From positions 1 to 64,000 of the forward strand of contig NZ_JYLK01000017.1 of assembly GCF_001439805.1 (NCBI RefSeq): a stretch of DNA of 64,000 nucleotides. Direction: 5' to 3'. The notes beneath the pieces were generated by a model. The model did not search any database. It was given only the letters and a program-made list of their open reading frames with translations, and was not told the origin of the DNA. Positions within the stretch are counted from its first letter, which is position 1. The number at the start of each line of letters is the position of its first letter. Positions 1-8,479 of the stretch are shown here, piece after piece. Position numbers and translations under genes: made by a program. The DNA comes from Pseudomonas trivialis (GTDB lineage: Bacteria > Pseudomonadota > Gammaproteobacteria > Pseudomonadales > Pseudomonadaceae).

Positions 1-5
1 GGCGG

Positions 6-138
6 TGTGGCTGGCGGGCTTGCCCCGCGTTGGGCTGCGAAGCAGCCCCAGTAAAGACGAATGCGCTGTATCAGGCACTCCCTGGGCCTGGTTTTGGGGC
101 TGCTGCGCAGCCCAGCGCGGGGCAAGCCCGCTCGCCAC
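6..138. repeat. REP doublet (GGCGGGCTTGCCCCGCG type), inverted pair
   Basis: Two REP units face each other. The left arm reads GGCGGGCTTGCCCCGCG followed by a small GGGCTGCGAAGCAGCCCC hairpin; the right arm is the reverse complement and ends CGGGGCAAGCCCGCTCGCCAC at 119-138. The same arrangement with nearly the same spacing recurs at 14272-14404. This is a typical mobile intergenic palindrome of fluorescent pseudomonads, lying just downstream of the amidase stop codon, where it may act as a terminator or mRNA stabiliser. Confidence 0.85.
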
Positions 139-175
139 GGTGCGTTTTGCGATCCTCGAATTTGTATTCAGCCTG

Positions 176-1882
176 TCATTCAGTCGCCAGCGGCGGCGTA
201 CGCGGCGGCACCCGGCGCTTGCTGCCGATGGCTTCATACGCCGCAGCAAAGCGCAGCAGCGCCGAGTCGTCGTAGGCGCGGCCGGCAAAGGTCAGGCCGA
301 CCGGCATGCCGATGTCGGCCATCACGCCCATCGGCACGGTGACGGTGGGCACGCCGAGGTGGCGGATGGCGAGGTTGCCGTTGGCCACCCACACACCGTT
401 GCTCCAGGCGATATCGGCGGACGCTTCGTTCACGTCGGCATCCGCCGGGCCCACGTCGGCCACGGTGGGGAACAGCACGGCGTCGAGTCCGCGTGCGTCC
501 ATCCAGTCTTCCAGGTCTACCCGGCGCGTGTGTTCCAGACCGCGCAGGCCATCGGGCAAGGTCGCTATTTCGTTCCAGGGCCTGATGCCGCGCTGCGCCA
601 TGCGCACGTATTCGTCCATGCCGGCGGCCAGGTCGTCTTCGCGGTTGGGCAGAGTGCCGGGGTCATGGGGGAAGATCTGCGGGCCGTCCACATCGGCCAG
701 ACGGTTGAGCGCCGGGTCATCGTTGGCGCGCAGGAAATCATCGAACGCCCACGCCGACAACTCCCACAATTCATCGTGCAGGAACTCTTTGGATACCAGG
801 CCACGGGTGAACACAGTCGGCGCGCCGGGGCGGTCGCCTTCGCAGTTGGACACCAGCGGGAAATCCACGTCGATCACTTCGGCTCCGGCCGCTTCCAGCG
901 CCTGGCGGGCGGCCTGCCAGAGGTCGATCACCGACGCGCGGGTGTTGATCTTCTGCCCGGTGGGGCCGCCGATGCCGGGTTTTTCACTGGTGCCGGCCTC
1001 GGGGTCGGCATTGATGTACATGCGCGGCACGCCAAAGCGTTTGCCGGCCAGGGCGGCGCTGCTGGTAGCGAGTGCCACGTAGGACGCCGGGCGCACCGCG
1101 CTGACGCTTGGAATCGGTACCCACGGTTGCAGACGCCACAGGTCGCCACGGGTGTCGGGGTCTTCGGCGACCACCACGTCGAGCACTTCCAGCAGGTCGG
1201 CCATGGTGCGCGTGAAGGGCACCACCACGTCCATGGTCGGGGTCAGCGGCCAGTTGCCGCGCACCGAAATTACCCCGCGCGAGGGCGTGTAGGCGCACAG
1301 GCCATTATTCGACGCCGGGCCACGCCCGCTCGACCAGGTTTCCTCGGCCAGCCCGAATGCTGCAAAGCTCGCCGCCGTGGCCGTGCCGGCACCGTTGGAC
1401 GAGCCGGACGCAAAAGGCGCCGTCAGGTAATCGGCGTTGTACGGGCTCTCGGCACGGCCATAAACACCGCGCTGCATACCGCCATTGGCCATCGGCGGCA
1501 TGTTGGTTTTGCCCAGGCAGATGGCGCCACCGTCACGCAGCCGTTCAATGGTAAAGGCATCACGCTGGGCGACCAGCCTGGCAAACGCCGGGCTGCCGGA
1601 TGCAGCGGTCAGCCCCTTGACCAGATAACTGTCCTTGGCGGTATAGGGAATGCCATCCAGCGGCCCGAGTGTTTCACCCCTGGCCCGGCGCGCATCGGAC
1701 GCCTCGGCTTCTTTCAACGCATCAGGGTTGCGCACCACCACGGCGTTCAACGCGGTGGCGGTGTGCGCGCCGTCATAGGCATCGATCCGCGCCAGGTACG
1801 CCTTGACCAGTTCAACGGCAGTGGTCCGGCCGGACTCAAGCGCAGCGCGCAATTGGGCAATCGAGACTTCGGTAACTTGCAT
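176..1882 (-). CDS. Amidase signature family hydrolase
   Basis: 568 residues, full length for the amidase signature family, which hydrolyses amides with a Ser-cisSer-Lys triad. The conserved lysine lies in DGIPYTAKDSYLVKG (about residues 91-105). The Gly/Ser-rich signature appears as SGSSNGAGTATAAS followed by SSGRGPAS, a divergent form of the usual GGSSGG...TDTGGS pattern. No signal peptide is seen, so it is probably cytoplasmic. The ATG at 1882 has no clear Shine-Dalgarno, but the N-terminus aligns sensibly with the family. It stands alone, so the substrate cannot be inferred from neighbours. Confidence 0.85.
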   Translation of the reverse strand: MQVTEVSIAQLRAALESGRTTAVELVKAYLARIDAYDGAHTATALNAVVVRNPDALKEAEASDARRARGETLGPLDGIPYTAKDSYLVKGLTAASGSPAFARLVAQRDAFTIERLRDGGAICLGKTNMPPMANGGMQRGVYGRAESPYNADYLTAPFASGSSNGAGTATAASFAAFGLAEETWSSGRGPASNNGLCAYTPSRGVISVRGNWPLTPTMDVVVPFTRTMADLLEVLDVVVAEDPDTRGDLWRLQPWVPIPSVSAVRPASYVALATSSAALAGKRFGVPRMYINADPEAGTSEKPGIGGPTGQKINTRASVIDLWQAARQALEAAGAEVIDVDFPLVSNCEGDRPGAPTVFTRGLVSKEFLHDELWELSAWAFDDFLRANDDPALNRLADVDGPQIFPHDPGTLPNREDDLAAGMDEYVRMAQRGIRPWNEIATLPDGLRGLEHTRRVDLEDWMDARGLDAVLFPTVADVGPADADVNEASADIAWSNGVWVANGNLAIRHLGVPTVTVPMGVMADIGMPVGLTFAGRAYDDSALLRFAAAYEAIGSKRRVPPRTPPLATE

Positions 1883-1960
1883 CAGGTTTTTTTCGCCGCC
1901 TTCACGTGGGGGTATGGCGGCAGTCTACGTACAGATATTTCACAGTGCCAGCTTACGACG

Positions 1961-3127
1961 CTAGCGCAGGCCTCCCGCGCCGGTGCGGTCCACCAGTTGC
2001 AGGCTGTCACGCCCGCCGCGCTTGGTTTCGTAGAGCGCGGTGTCGCCCAGTTCGATCACCGCCGCCAGCGAGGCAGGTGGCTGGTCGAACAGGTTGGCGC
2101 CGATGCTCAAGGTGACGGGCGCGGGCGTGGTGAAGGCTTGCGCGGCCCGTTGCTGGAACTGCTCACGCAGGTGACTGCCCAGTTCTATGATCTGCTGCGT
2201 GGAGGTATTGACCAGCAGGATCACGAACTCATCGCCGCCCAGGCGGGCCGACAGCGCGCCCTGGGGCGTCGCGCTGCGGATCAGTTCGCTCAGGCCGATC
2301 AGCAGGCGGTCGCCGGCGGTATGGCCGTAAAGGTCGTTGACCAGCTTGAAGTTGTCGATGTCGATCAGCAGCAGCGCCCCGGGTTGCGTGGACGACACCT
2401 TGGCCAGCAGGCGCGGTGCCCGCAGTTCCAGGGCGCGGCGGTTGTAGAGGGCGGTCAGCGGGTCGCGGGCGGCGAGCCGGGCGATCTGCTGTTCGCGGCG
2501 ATGGCGCTCGGAGCCGGTCATCGACAGCGCAATCAGCATGATCGCCATGGCGCCTTCCACCAGGGAAATCTGGATGATCTCGCCCTTGAATGAAGCCAGG
2601 TCGATCAGCGCGCCCGGTATCAACACCGACAGCGCCTTGACCACATAAAACCCGCCGTGAAAGCGCAGCACGTAGCGCAGCTGTACCGCGCCGATGCTCA
2701 GCGAACTGCCGTGGGGCCGCAGCAGGTAGCTCGCCCGCAGCGTCGGCAACGCCACCAGCAGCGACTGCACGCCCAGCATGGCCTTGGACCATGGCAGGTC
2801 GGCCGGCAGCGCCAGCATGCCGAACCACACCACAAGCATCAGCAACCAGGCCCGCGAAAGCTTCACTTGGGTAAACCGTGCAACGCCAAGCAGAAACAGC
2901 ACATGCGCGCTCACCAGCATGCCATTGGCCAGCCAGATGCCGATCATTAAAAAGCCGTTGATGCGCAGCAGGGCCAGGGTGGAACCGACGCCGATGGTGG
3001 CGAAACCGCTGGCCCAGAACAACAGCGAGGATTCGCGCACGCTGTGCCATTCAATCGCAAGGTAAAGGGCGGCAGCGGCTGCCAGGGCAATGGTCAGTGC
3101 CAGAATCGTAGGAGGGTCGAGCGTCAT
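1961..3127 (-). CDS. Membrane-bound diguanylate cyclase (GGDEF)
   Basis: 388 residues from the ATG at 3127; an upstream in-frame TTG at 3160 is less likely. Residues 8-205 form about six hydrophobic membrane segments and are the presumed sensor. Residues 222-380 are a GGDEF domain starting DPLTALYNRR, with RLGGDEFVILL at 295-305, an intact active-site loop. Such enzymes make cyclic di-GMP from two GTP. The RxxD inhibitory site usually found a few residues before GGDEF is absent (the sequence there is RSATPQGALSAR), so product inhibition through that site is not expected. No EAL domain. Single-gene unit. Confidence 0.9.
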   Translation of the reverse strand: MTLDPPTILALTIALAAAAALYLAIEWHSVRESSLLFWASGFATIGVGSTLALLRINGFLMIGIWLANGMLVSAHVLFLLGVARFTQVKLSRAWLLMLVVWFGMLALPADLPWSKAMLGVQSLLVALPTLRASYLLRPHGSSLSIGAVQLRYVLRFHGGFYVVKALSVLIPGALIDLASFKGEIIQISLVEGAMAIMLIALSMTGSERHRREQQIARLAARDPLTALYNRRALELRAPRLLAKVSSTQPGALLLIDIDNFKLVNDLYGHTAGDRLLIGLSELIRSATPQGALSARLGGDEFVILLVNTSTQQIIELGSHLREQFQQRAAQAFTTPAPVTLSIGANLFDQPPASLAAVIELGDTALYETKRGGRDSLQLVDRTGAGGLR

Positions 3128-3238
3128 GTTGGTGCCGGGATTGCCTGGGTGTGCGTTCAAAAACGCAATTGTAAGCGCACACGCAGGTTTTTCGGAGCTT
3201 TCAGAGTGATGGCTCGATGATATCAGATGGCCGGTTCA

Positions 3239-4450
3239 TCAAACGCCTTTGGTCGACGGCAACAGGATCGTCAAGATGCCCACCAACGGCAGGAACGAGC
3301 AGATCTTGTACACGTACTCAATACCGTGATTGTCAGCGAGCAAGCCCAGCAGTGCCGCGCCGATGCCGCTGAAACCGAACATCAGCCCGAAGAACACCCC
3401 GGCGATCATTCCCACATTGCCCGGCACCAGCTCCTGGGCGAACACCACAATCGCCGAGAAGGCGGAGGCGAGGACGAAACCGATCACCACGCTGAGCACG
3501 GCGGTCCAGAACAGGTCGACGTAGGGCAGGGCGAGGGTGAACGGCGCCGCGCCGAGGATCGAGAACCAGATGACTTTCTTGCGGCCGATCCGGTCGCCAA
3601 TCGGGCCGCCTGCGAAGGTGCCCACGGCCACGGCGCCGAGGAACAGGAACAGGTACATCTGCGAACTGGACACCGACAGCTGGAATTTTTCGATGAGGTA
3701 AAAGGTGAAGTAGCTGGTGAGGCTGGTCATGTAGAAGTATTTGGAAAACACCAGCACTGCCAGCACCACCAGGGCAAAGGTCACGCGGCCTTTGGACAGG
3801 CCATGGGTGGCCTTGCCGCCCTGCTTGAGCTTGAACAGGTTGAGGTGGTGGCGGTACCAGCGGCTCAGGCCGTACAGCACCAGAATGGCGAACACGGCAA
3901 ACAGGCCGAACCAGGCGATATGGGTCTGGCCGTAGGGAATGATGATCGCCGCCGCCAGCAACGGGCCGAAGGCGCTGCCGGTGTTGCCGCCCACCTGGAA
4001 GGTCGATTGCGCCAGGCCGTAGCGCCCGCCCGAGGCCAGGCGTGCGACGCGGGACGTTTCCGGGTGGAAGGTCGACGAGCCTACGCCCACCAGCGCCGCC
4101 GCCATCAGGATGGCGGGGAAGCTGCCGACAAACGCCAGCATCAGGATACCGACCAGGGTGCACACCATGCCGGCCGGCAGCAGCCAGGGCTTGGGGTGAC
4201 GGTCAGTGTGGTAGCCGATCCAGGGTTGCAGCAGCGAGGCGGTGAGCTGGAACGTGAGGGTGATCAGGCCGACCTGGGTGAAGCTCAGCCCGTAGTTGGC
4301 CTTGAGCATCGGGTAGATCGACGGCAGCACGGCCTGGATCAGGTCGTTGATCAGGTGCGCCAGGGCACAGGCGCCCAACACGCGCATGACCAACGGGCTT
4401 ATCTGCGGCGCAGGGGCGGCAGCGGAGGGGGTGGCGGTAACGGTCGACAT
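3239..4450 (-). CDS. MFS efflux transporter, fosmidomycin-resistance (Fsr) type
   Basis: 403 residues, about 12 transmembrane helices. The opening (ALAHLINDLIQAVLPSIYPM), the segment VGSSTFHPETSRVAR and the central RIGRKKVIWF loop are characteristic of the Fsr family of drug exporters in the inner membrane. The E. coli relative exports fosmidomycin; the true substrate here is unknown. Start ATG at 4450 with a weak GGAATG upstream. No adjacent regulator gene. Confidence 0.85.
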   Translation of the reverse strand: MSTVTATPSAAAPAPQISPLVMRVLGACALAHLINDLIQAVLPSIYPMLKANYGLSFTQVGLITLTFQLTASLLQPWIGYHTDRHPKPWLLPAGMVCTLVGILMLAFVGSFPAILMAAALVGVGSSTFHPETSRVARLASGGRYGLAQSTFQVGGNTGSAFGPLLAAAIIIPYGQTHIAWFGLFAVFAILVLYGLSRWYRHHLNLFKLKQGGKATHGLSKGRVTFALVVLAVLVFSKYFYMTSLTSYFTFYLIEKFQLSVSSSQMYLFLFLGAVAVGTFAGGPIGDRIGRKKVIWFSILGAAPFTLALPYVDLFWTAVLSVVIGFVLASAFSAIVVFAQELVPGNVGMIAGVFFGLMFGFSGIGAALLGLLADNHGIEYVYKICSFLPLVGILTILLPSTKGV

Positions 4451-4546
4451 GCAGGCATTCCATACAAGGCAGCTAACAGGGGCTGACAGTACTTCAGCTG
4501 GCAGCTCATTTCTAATTGTTTCGAGGCCTGTGCTGCAGGCATGACG

Positions 4547-5053
4547 TTACTGCTCGGACACCGACAGGTTTGCGTAGAAAATGCAGCCGATCAAGCGTGC
4601 GAACAGGCTCAGGGTTTCCGGCAGGTTGGGGTCTTCAAACAGCATCGCGCGCGAATCCAGGGCGCACAGGGCACCGTAGAGACGGCCATCGGGGAGGAAG
4701 ATCGGCGCGCCGGCGTAGCTTTCAATGTCGAACTGCTTGACCACCGGGCGCACCGCGAAGCGGCCGCTCTTGCTCACTTGCGGGATGAACAGGGCAGTGG
4801 GGTTGACGCAGAATTCGCTGCACAGGGTGGTTTCCAGGTCCAGCACGTCGTTGGCGTTGATGCCCATTCCCGAAGGGTCATAGACCGAACAGACCACCCA
4901 CTCGACGTCGGTGAACTTGGCAATCCCGGCAAAGCGCATGCCGGTCAGGCGGGTGACCAGTTGCAGGATGCTGGTGGTGGCTTCGATTTCGGCAATGGCA
5001 GCGCGCTCGTCCGCGCTGAGCAATGATTGTGGGGCGATGACGCTTGGAACCAT
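4547..5053 (-). CDS. GAF domain protein
   Basis: 168 residues from ATG 5053, which has GGAG eight bases upstream; a GTG nine bases further out lacks that spacing. The whole protein resembles one GAF domain: LQLVTRLTGMRFAGIAKF, then CSEFCVNPTALFIPQVSKS, then SYAGAPIFLPDGRLYGALC, ending in LFARLIGCIFY. Free-standing GAF proteins bind small ligands or chromophores. No output domain is attached, so it may be a soluble sensor that partners with something encoded elsewhere. It sits 51 bp downstream of the proP-like gene on the same strand and may be co-transcribed with it. Confidence 0.8.
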   Translation of the reverse strand: MVPSVIAPQSLLSADERAAIAEIEATTSILQLVTRLTGMRFAGIAKFTDVEWVVCSVYDPSGMGINANDVLDLETTLCSEFCVNPTALFIPQVSKSGRFAVRPVVKQFDIESYAGAPIFLPDGRLYGALCALDSRAMLFEDPNLPETLSLFARLIGCIFYANLSVSEQ

Positions 5054-5104
5054 GTGGAACACTCCAAAGACGTGGCGACCGAGGCCGCCACGTGCAGGCA
5101 GGTA

Positions 5105-6607
5105 CTAGTTGATGCGTGGATGCTGTTGTACCAGATTGTTGCGCTTGGCTTCCAGTGCGGCAATCTCGGCATCGATATCTTCGATTTTCTGCTCGATATT
5201 ATCGTGATGTTCCTGCAACAACTCCTTGGCCTCTTCCATGTCCGAAGCCGCCGGCGCCGCGCCGCGCAGGGGCTTGTTGGCGGTCTCCTTCATGGTCAGG
5301 CCGGTGATCAGGCCAATCACGGCGAATACCATCAGATAATAGGCGGGCATGAACAGGTTATTGGTGCTTTCCACCAGCCAGGCCACCGCCGTCGGAGTAA
5401 CACCCGCGATCAGTACCGACACGTTGAACGCACTGGCCAGGGCGCTGTAGCGCAGGTGAGTGGGGAACATCGCCGGCAAGGTGGAAGCCATCACGCCGAT
5501 AAAGAAGTTCAGCACCACCGCGAGGATCAACAGGCCGGCGAAGATCAGGCCGGTCTTGCCGCTGGTGATCAGCATGAACGCCGGGATCGACAGCAGCAGC
5601 AGGCCGACGCTACCGGCGATGATGAAGGGCTTGCGGCCGATCTTGTCGCTGACAAAGCCGATGAACGGCTGCACGAACAGCATGCCCACCATGATCGCGA
5701 TGATGATTAGCACGCCGCTGTTTTCGGCGTAGTGCAGGTTATGCGACAGGTAGCTGGGCATGTAGGTGAGCAGCATGTAGTACGTCACGTTGGTGGCCGC
5801 GACGATACCGATGCAGGTCAGCAAGCTGCGCCAGTGCTTGGTGGCGATCTCCTTGAACGACACTTTGGGGCCATGGGTCAGGCCTTCGCGGTCGCCCTGT
5901 TCGAGCTTGTCGACGTGCTGTTGAAAGGCCGGGGTTTCCTCCAGCGCATGGCGCAGGTAGAGGCCGATCATACCCAGAGGCAGGGCCAGGAAGAACGGCA
6001 GGCGCCAGCCCCAGGCTTCGAAGTCCGCCTCACCCAGCACGGTGGAAATCAGCACCACCACGCCCGCGCCCAGCACGAAACCGGCAATCGAGCCGAAATC
6101 CAGCCAACTGCCGAGGAAACCGCGCTTGCGGTCCGGGGCGTATTCGGCGACGAAAATCGACGCGCCGGTGTATTCACCGCCCACCGAGAAGCCCTGGGCC
6201 ATTTTGCAGAGCAGCAGCAGGATCGGTGCCCAGATGCCGATGGAGGCATAGCCGGGAATCAGGCCGATGGCGAACGTGCTCAGGGACATGATCACGATGG
6301 TGGCGGCGAGGACTTTCTGTCGTCCGTATTTGTCACCCAACGCGCCGAAGAACAGGCCGCCCAGTGGACGAATCAGGAAGGGTACGGAGAACGTGGCCAG
6401 GGCTGCGATCATTTGCACGCTGGGGGAGGCGTCCGGGAAGAACACCTTGCCAAGCACATAGGCGACGAACCCATACACGCCAAAGTCGAACCACTCCATG
6501 GCATTGCCCAGCGCGGCGGCGGTGATTGCCTTGCGCATCTTGGCATCGTCGACAATGGTGATGTCTTTCAAACCGATGGGTTTGACGCTTTTCTTACGTA
6601 GTTTCAT
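5105..6607 (-). CDS. proP: ProP-type osmolyte:H+ symporter (MFS)
   Basis: 500 residues from ATG 6607, the same length as E. coli ProP. It begins with the metabolite:H+ symporter signature AALGNAMEWFDFGVYGFVAY, has RPLGGLFFGALGDKYGR between TM2 and TM3, and ends with a soluble, heptad-rich tail (about residues 460-495, EEAKELLQEHHDNIEQKIED). The antiparallel coiled-coil tail is the feature that distinguishes osmosensing ProP from its relatives. It should import proline, betaine and similar compatible solutes under osmotic stress. Divergent from the MFS gene at 6934. Confidence 0.85.
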   Translation of the reverse strand: MKLRKKSVKPIGLKDITIVDDAKMRKAITAAALGNAMEWFDFGVYGFVAYVLGKVFFPDASPSVQMIAALATFSVPFLIRPLGGLFFGALGDKYGRQKVLAATIVIMSLSTFAIGLIPGYASIGIWAPILLLLCKMAQGFSVGGEYTGASIFVAEYAPDRKRGFLGSWLDFGSIAGFVLGAGVVVLISTVLGEADFEAWGWRLPFFLALPLGMIGLYLRHALEETPAFQQHVDKLEQGDREGLTHGPKVSFKEIATKHWRSLLTCIGIVAATNVTYYMLLTYMPSYLSHNLHYAENSGVLIIIAIMVGMLFVQPFIGFVSDKIGRKPFIIAGSVGLLLLSIPAFMLITSGKTGLIFAGLLILAVVLNFFIGVMASTLPAMFPTHLRYSALASAFNVSVLIAGVTPTAVAWLVESTNNLFMPAYYLMVFAVIGLITGLTMKETANKPLRGAAPAASDMEEAKELLQEHHDNIEQKIEDIDAEIAALEAKRNNLVQQHPRIN

Positions 6608-6882
6608 GCGGGCCACTCTAAACAGAACAGGGGGGGTGCCATCGTTGCAGTGGCACCGCTGTGCTGCTTCAGATACACGCGGACACGAAATAATTCACCT
6701 TGTTGCATATTTTTTTGCCTTTCCCGCCTGCAGGCGCGACGGCAGTGGCGTGATGCGTGGATGTCATCCTACAACCGAATATGGCTGAGTTATTTCATAC
6801 CCCTTTAAATCCTTGCCCATTCGGCAATATTTCAGATTGACACCCTGTAGGCGTCCCGATATAAAAGCCACAGTTGTACGAC

Positions 6883-6904
6883 GACATATGACGTTACATA
6901 TGTC
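6883..6904. promoter_or_regulatory. Perfect palindrome, probable operator
   Basis: GACATATG (6883-6890), six-base spacer ACGTTA, CATATGTC (6897-6904): perfect 8-bp arms, 30 bp before the start codon of the transporter at 6934. The position suits a repressor site overlapping the promoter or leader of that gene. The rest of the 6608-6933 divergent spacer shows no other gene. The binding protein is unknown; no regulator gene lies beside it. Confidence 0.5.
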
Positions 6905-6933
6905 TTACCTAACAAAAATAAAAAAGTGATGCC

Positions 6934-8337
6934 ATGAATCTGAACGAGCCCATCAGTGCCCATCGTGTCGGCCAGGCGGTCGGCAACTATCGCTGGACCA
7001 TCTGCGCGATGCTGTTCTTCGCCACCACCGTCAACTACCTCGACCGCCAGGTGCTCAGCCTGCTGGCGCCGCAGTTGTCGACGCAATTTGGCTGGAGCAA
7101 CACCGACTACGCCAACATCGCGGCGGTGTTCCAGTTTGTCTACGCGATTTCGATGCTGTTTGCCGGACGTTTCGTCGACAAAATCGGCACCAAGGCGGCC
7201 TACGTCATCGCCATCGGCATCTGGTCCAGCGGTGCCATCCTGCACGCGTTTGCAGTGCCGATGGGTGAGGGGATTGCGGCGGTCAGCGGCGCAATAGGCC
7301 TGGCGGTGATCCCGGTGTCGATTGCCGGTTTCATGCTGGCGCGTGCGGTGCTGGCAATTGGCGAGGCGGGTAACTTCCCGATTGCCATCAAGGCCACCGC
7401 CGAATACTTCCCGAAAAAGGAGCGCTCGTTCGCCACCGGTATCTTCAACTCGGGTGCCAACGTGGGCGCGATCCTGGCGCCGATCTGCGTGCCGCTGATT
7501 GCCGGTATGTGGGGATGGGAGGCGGCCTTCATGGTGATCGGCATGCTCGGCTTCGTGTGGGTGGCGATCTGGGCCGCCGTGTATGAAAAACCGGACCAGC
7601 AAAAACGCCTGTCGGCCGAAGAGCTGGCCTACATCCGCAGTGACCAGACCGTCCAGCCGCTCACCCCGGCGCCTGCCGGCAGCGTCGCGAAGAAAGTCTC
7701 CTGGTTCAAATTGCTCACCTACCGCCAGACCTGGGCCTTTGCCTTCGGCAAGTTCATGACCGACGGCGTATGGTGGTTCTTCCTGTTCTGGCTGCCCACC
7801 TACCTGTCGGCGCAATACGGCATGAAAGGCGCAGATATCGTGATGCCACTGGCCGTGTTGTACAGCATGACCATGGTCGGCAGCATCGGCGGTGGCTGGT
7901 TCCCCAGCTATTTCATGGCCCGAGGCGACGCACCATACGACGGGCGCATGAAAGCCATGCTGGTGATCGCGCTGTTTCCGCTGGTGGTATTGCTCGCGCA
8001 GCCGCTGGGTTACATCAGCTTCTGGGTGCCGGTATTGCTGATTGGCGTGGGGGCGTCGGCGCACCAGGCGTGGTCGTGCAACATCTTCACCACCGTGTCC
8101 GACATGTTCCCGCAGAAGACCGTGGCCTCGGTGGTCGGCATCGGCGGCATGGCCGGCGGCCTGGGCGGTGTGGTGATGACCAAGATCGGCGGCTGGGTGT
8201 TTGACTATTACAAGTCGATCAATGACATCCACACCGGCTACATGATCATGTTCGCGATCTGTGCGCTGGCGTACCTGGTGGCGTGGAGCGTGATGAAGAC
8301 GCTGGTGCCGCGCCACAAGGAAATCACGGACCTCTAA
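6934..8337 (+). CDS. MFS transporter, hexuronate/organic anion type (ACS family)
   Basis: 467 residues, about 12 membrane helices. The N-terminus (WTICAMLFFATTVNYLDRQV) and the segment ARAVLAIGEAGNFPIAIKA are diagnostic of the anion:cation symporter family that includes ExuT (galacturonate/glucuronate). The sequence AEYFPKKERSFATGIFNSG follows as expected. It probably takes up a sugar acid with protons across the inner membrane. There are no catabolic genes beside it; the palindrome at 6883-6904 suggests substrate-responsive repression. Ends just before the REPIN at 8355. Confidence 0.85.
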   Translation: MNLNEPISAHRVGQAVGNYRWTICAMLFFATTVNYLDRQVLSLLAPQLSTQFGWSNTDYANIAAVFQFVYAISMLFAGRFVDKIGTKAAYVIAIGIWSSGAILHAFAVPMGEGIAAVSGAIGLAVIPVSIAGFMLARAVLAIGEAGNFPIAIKATAEYFPKKERSFATGIFNSGANVGAILAPICVPLIAGMWGWEAAFMVIGMLGFVWVAIWAAVYEKPDQQKRLSAEELAYIRSDQTVQPLTPAPAGSVAKKVSWFKLLTYRQTWAFAFGKFMTDGVWWFFLFWLPTYLSAQYGMKGADIVMPLAVLYSMTMVGSIGGGWFPSYFMARGDAPYDGRMKAMLVIALFPLVVLLAQPLGYISFWVPVLLIGVGASAHQAWSCNIFTTVSDMFPQKTVASVVGIGGMAGGLGGVVMTKIGGWVFDYYKSINDIHTGYMIMFAICALAYLVAWSVMKTLVPRHKEITDL

Positions 8338-8354
8338 AAGCGGCGGTGATCAAG

Positions 8355-8443
8355 TGTGGGAGGGGGCTTGCTCCCGATGGCGGTGGGTCAGTCAACTGAT
8401 AATTGACTGAAACACCGCCATCGGGAGCAAGCCCCCTCCCACA
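8355..8443. repeat. REPIN: two inverted GTGGGAGGGGGCTTGCTCCC units
   Basis: A perfect 31-bp inverted repeat: TGTGGGAGGGGGCTTGCTCC at 8355-8374 continuing to GGCGGTG (8385), and the exact complement at 8413-8443. The loop itself contains a smaller inverted repeat (CAGTCAA...TTGACTG). The core is the best known REP of P. fluorescens. It lies between convergent genes (8337 and 8480) and could also serve as a bidirectional transcription stop. Confidence 0.92.
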
Positions 8444-8479
8444 TTTTTGATCTCCGTTTATCAGAGGGAGATCACCAGG

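Noticed and set aside
5..2593. 862-codon frame on the plus strand opposite the amidase and diguanylate cyclase
   Set aside because: It is a high-GC antisense shadow across two well supported genes, with His/Arg/Gly-rich composition and no recognisable domain.
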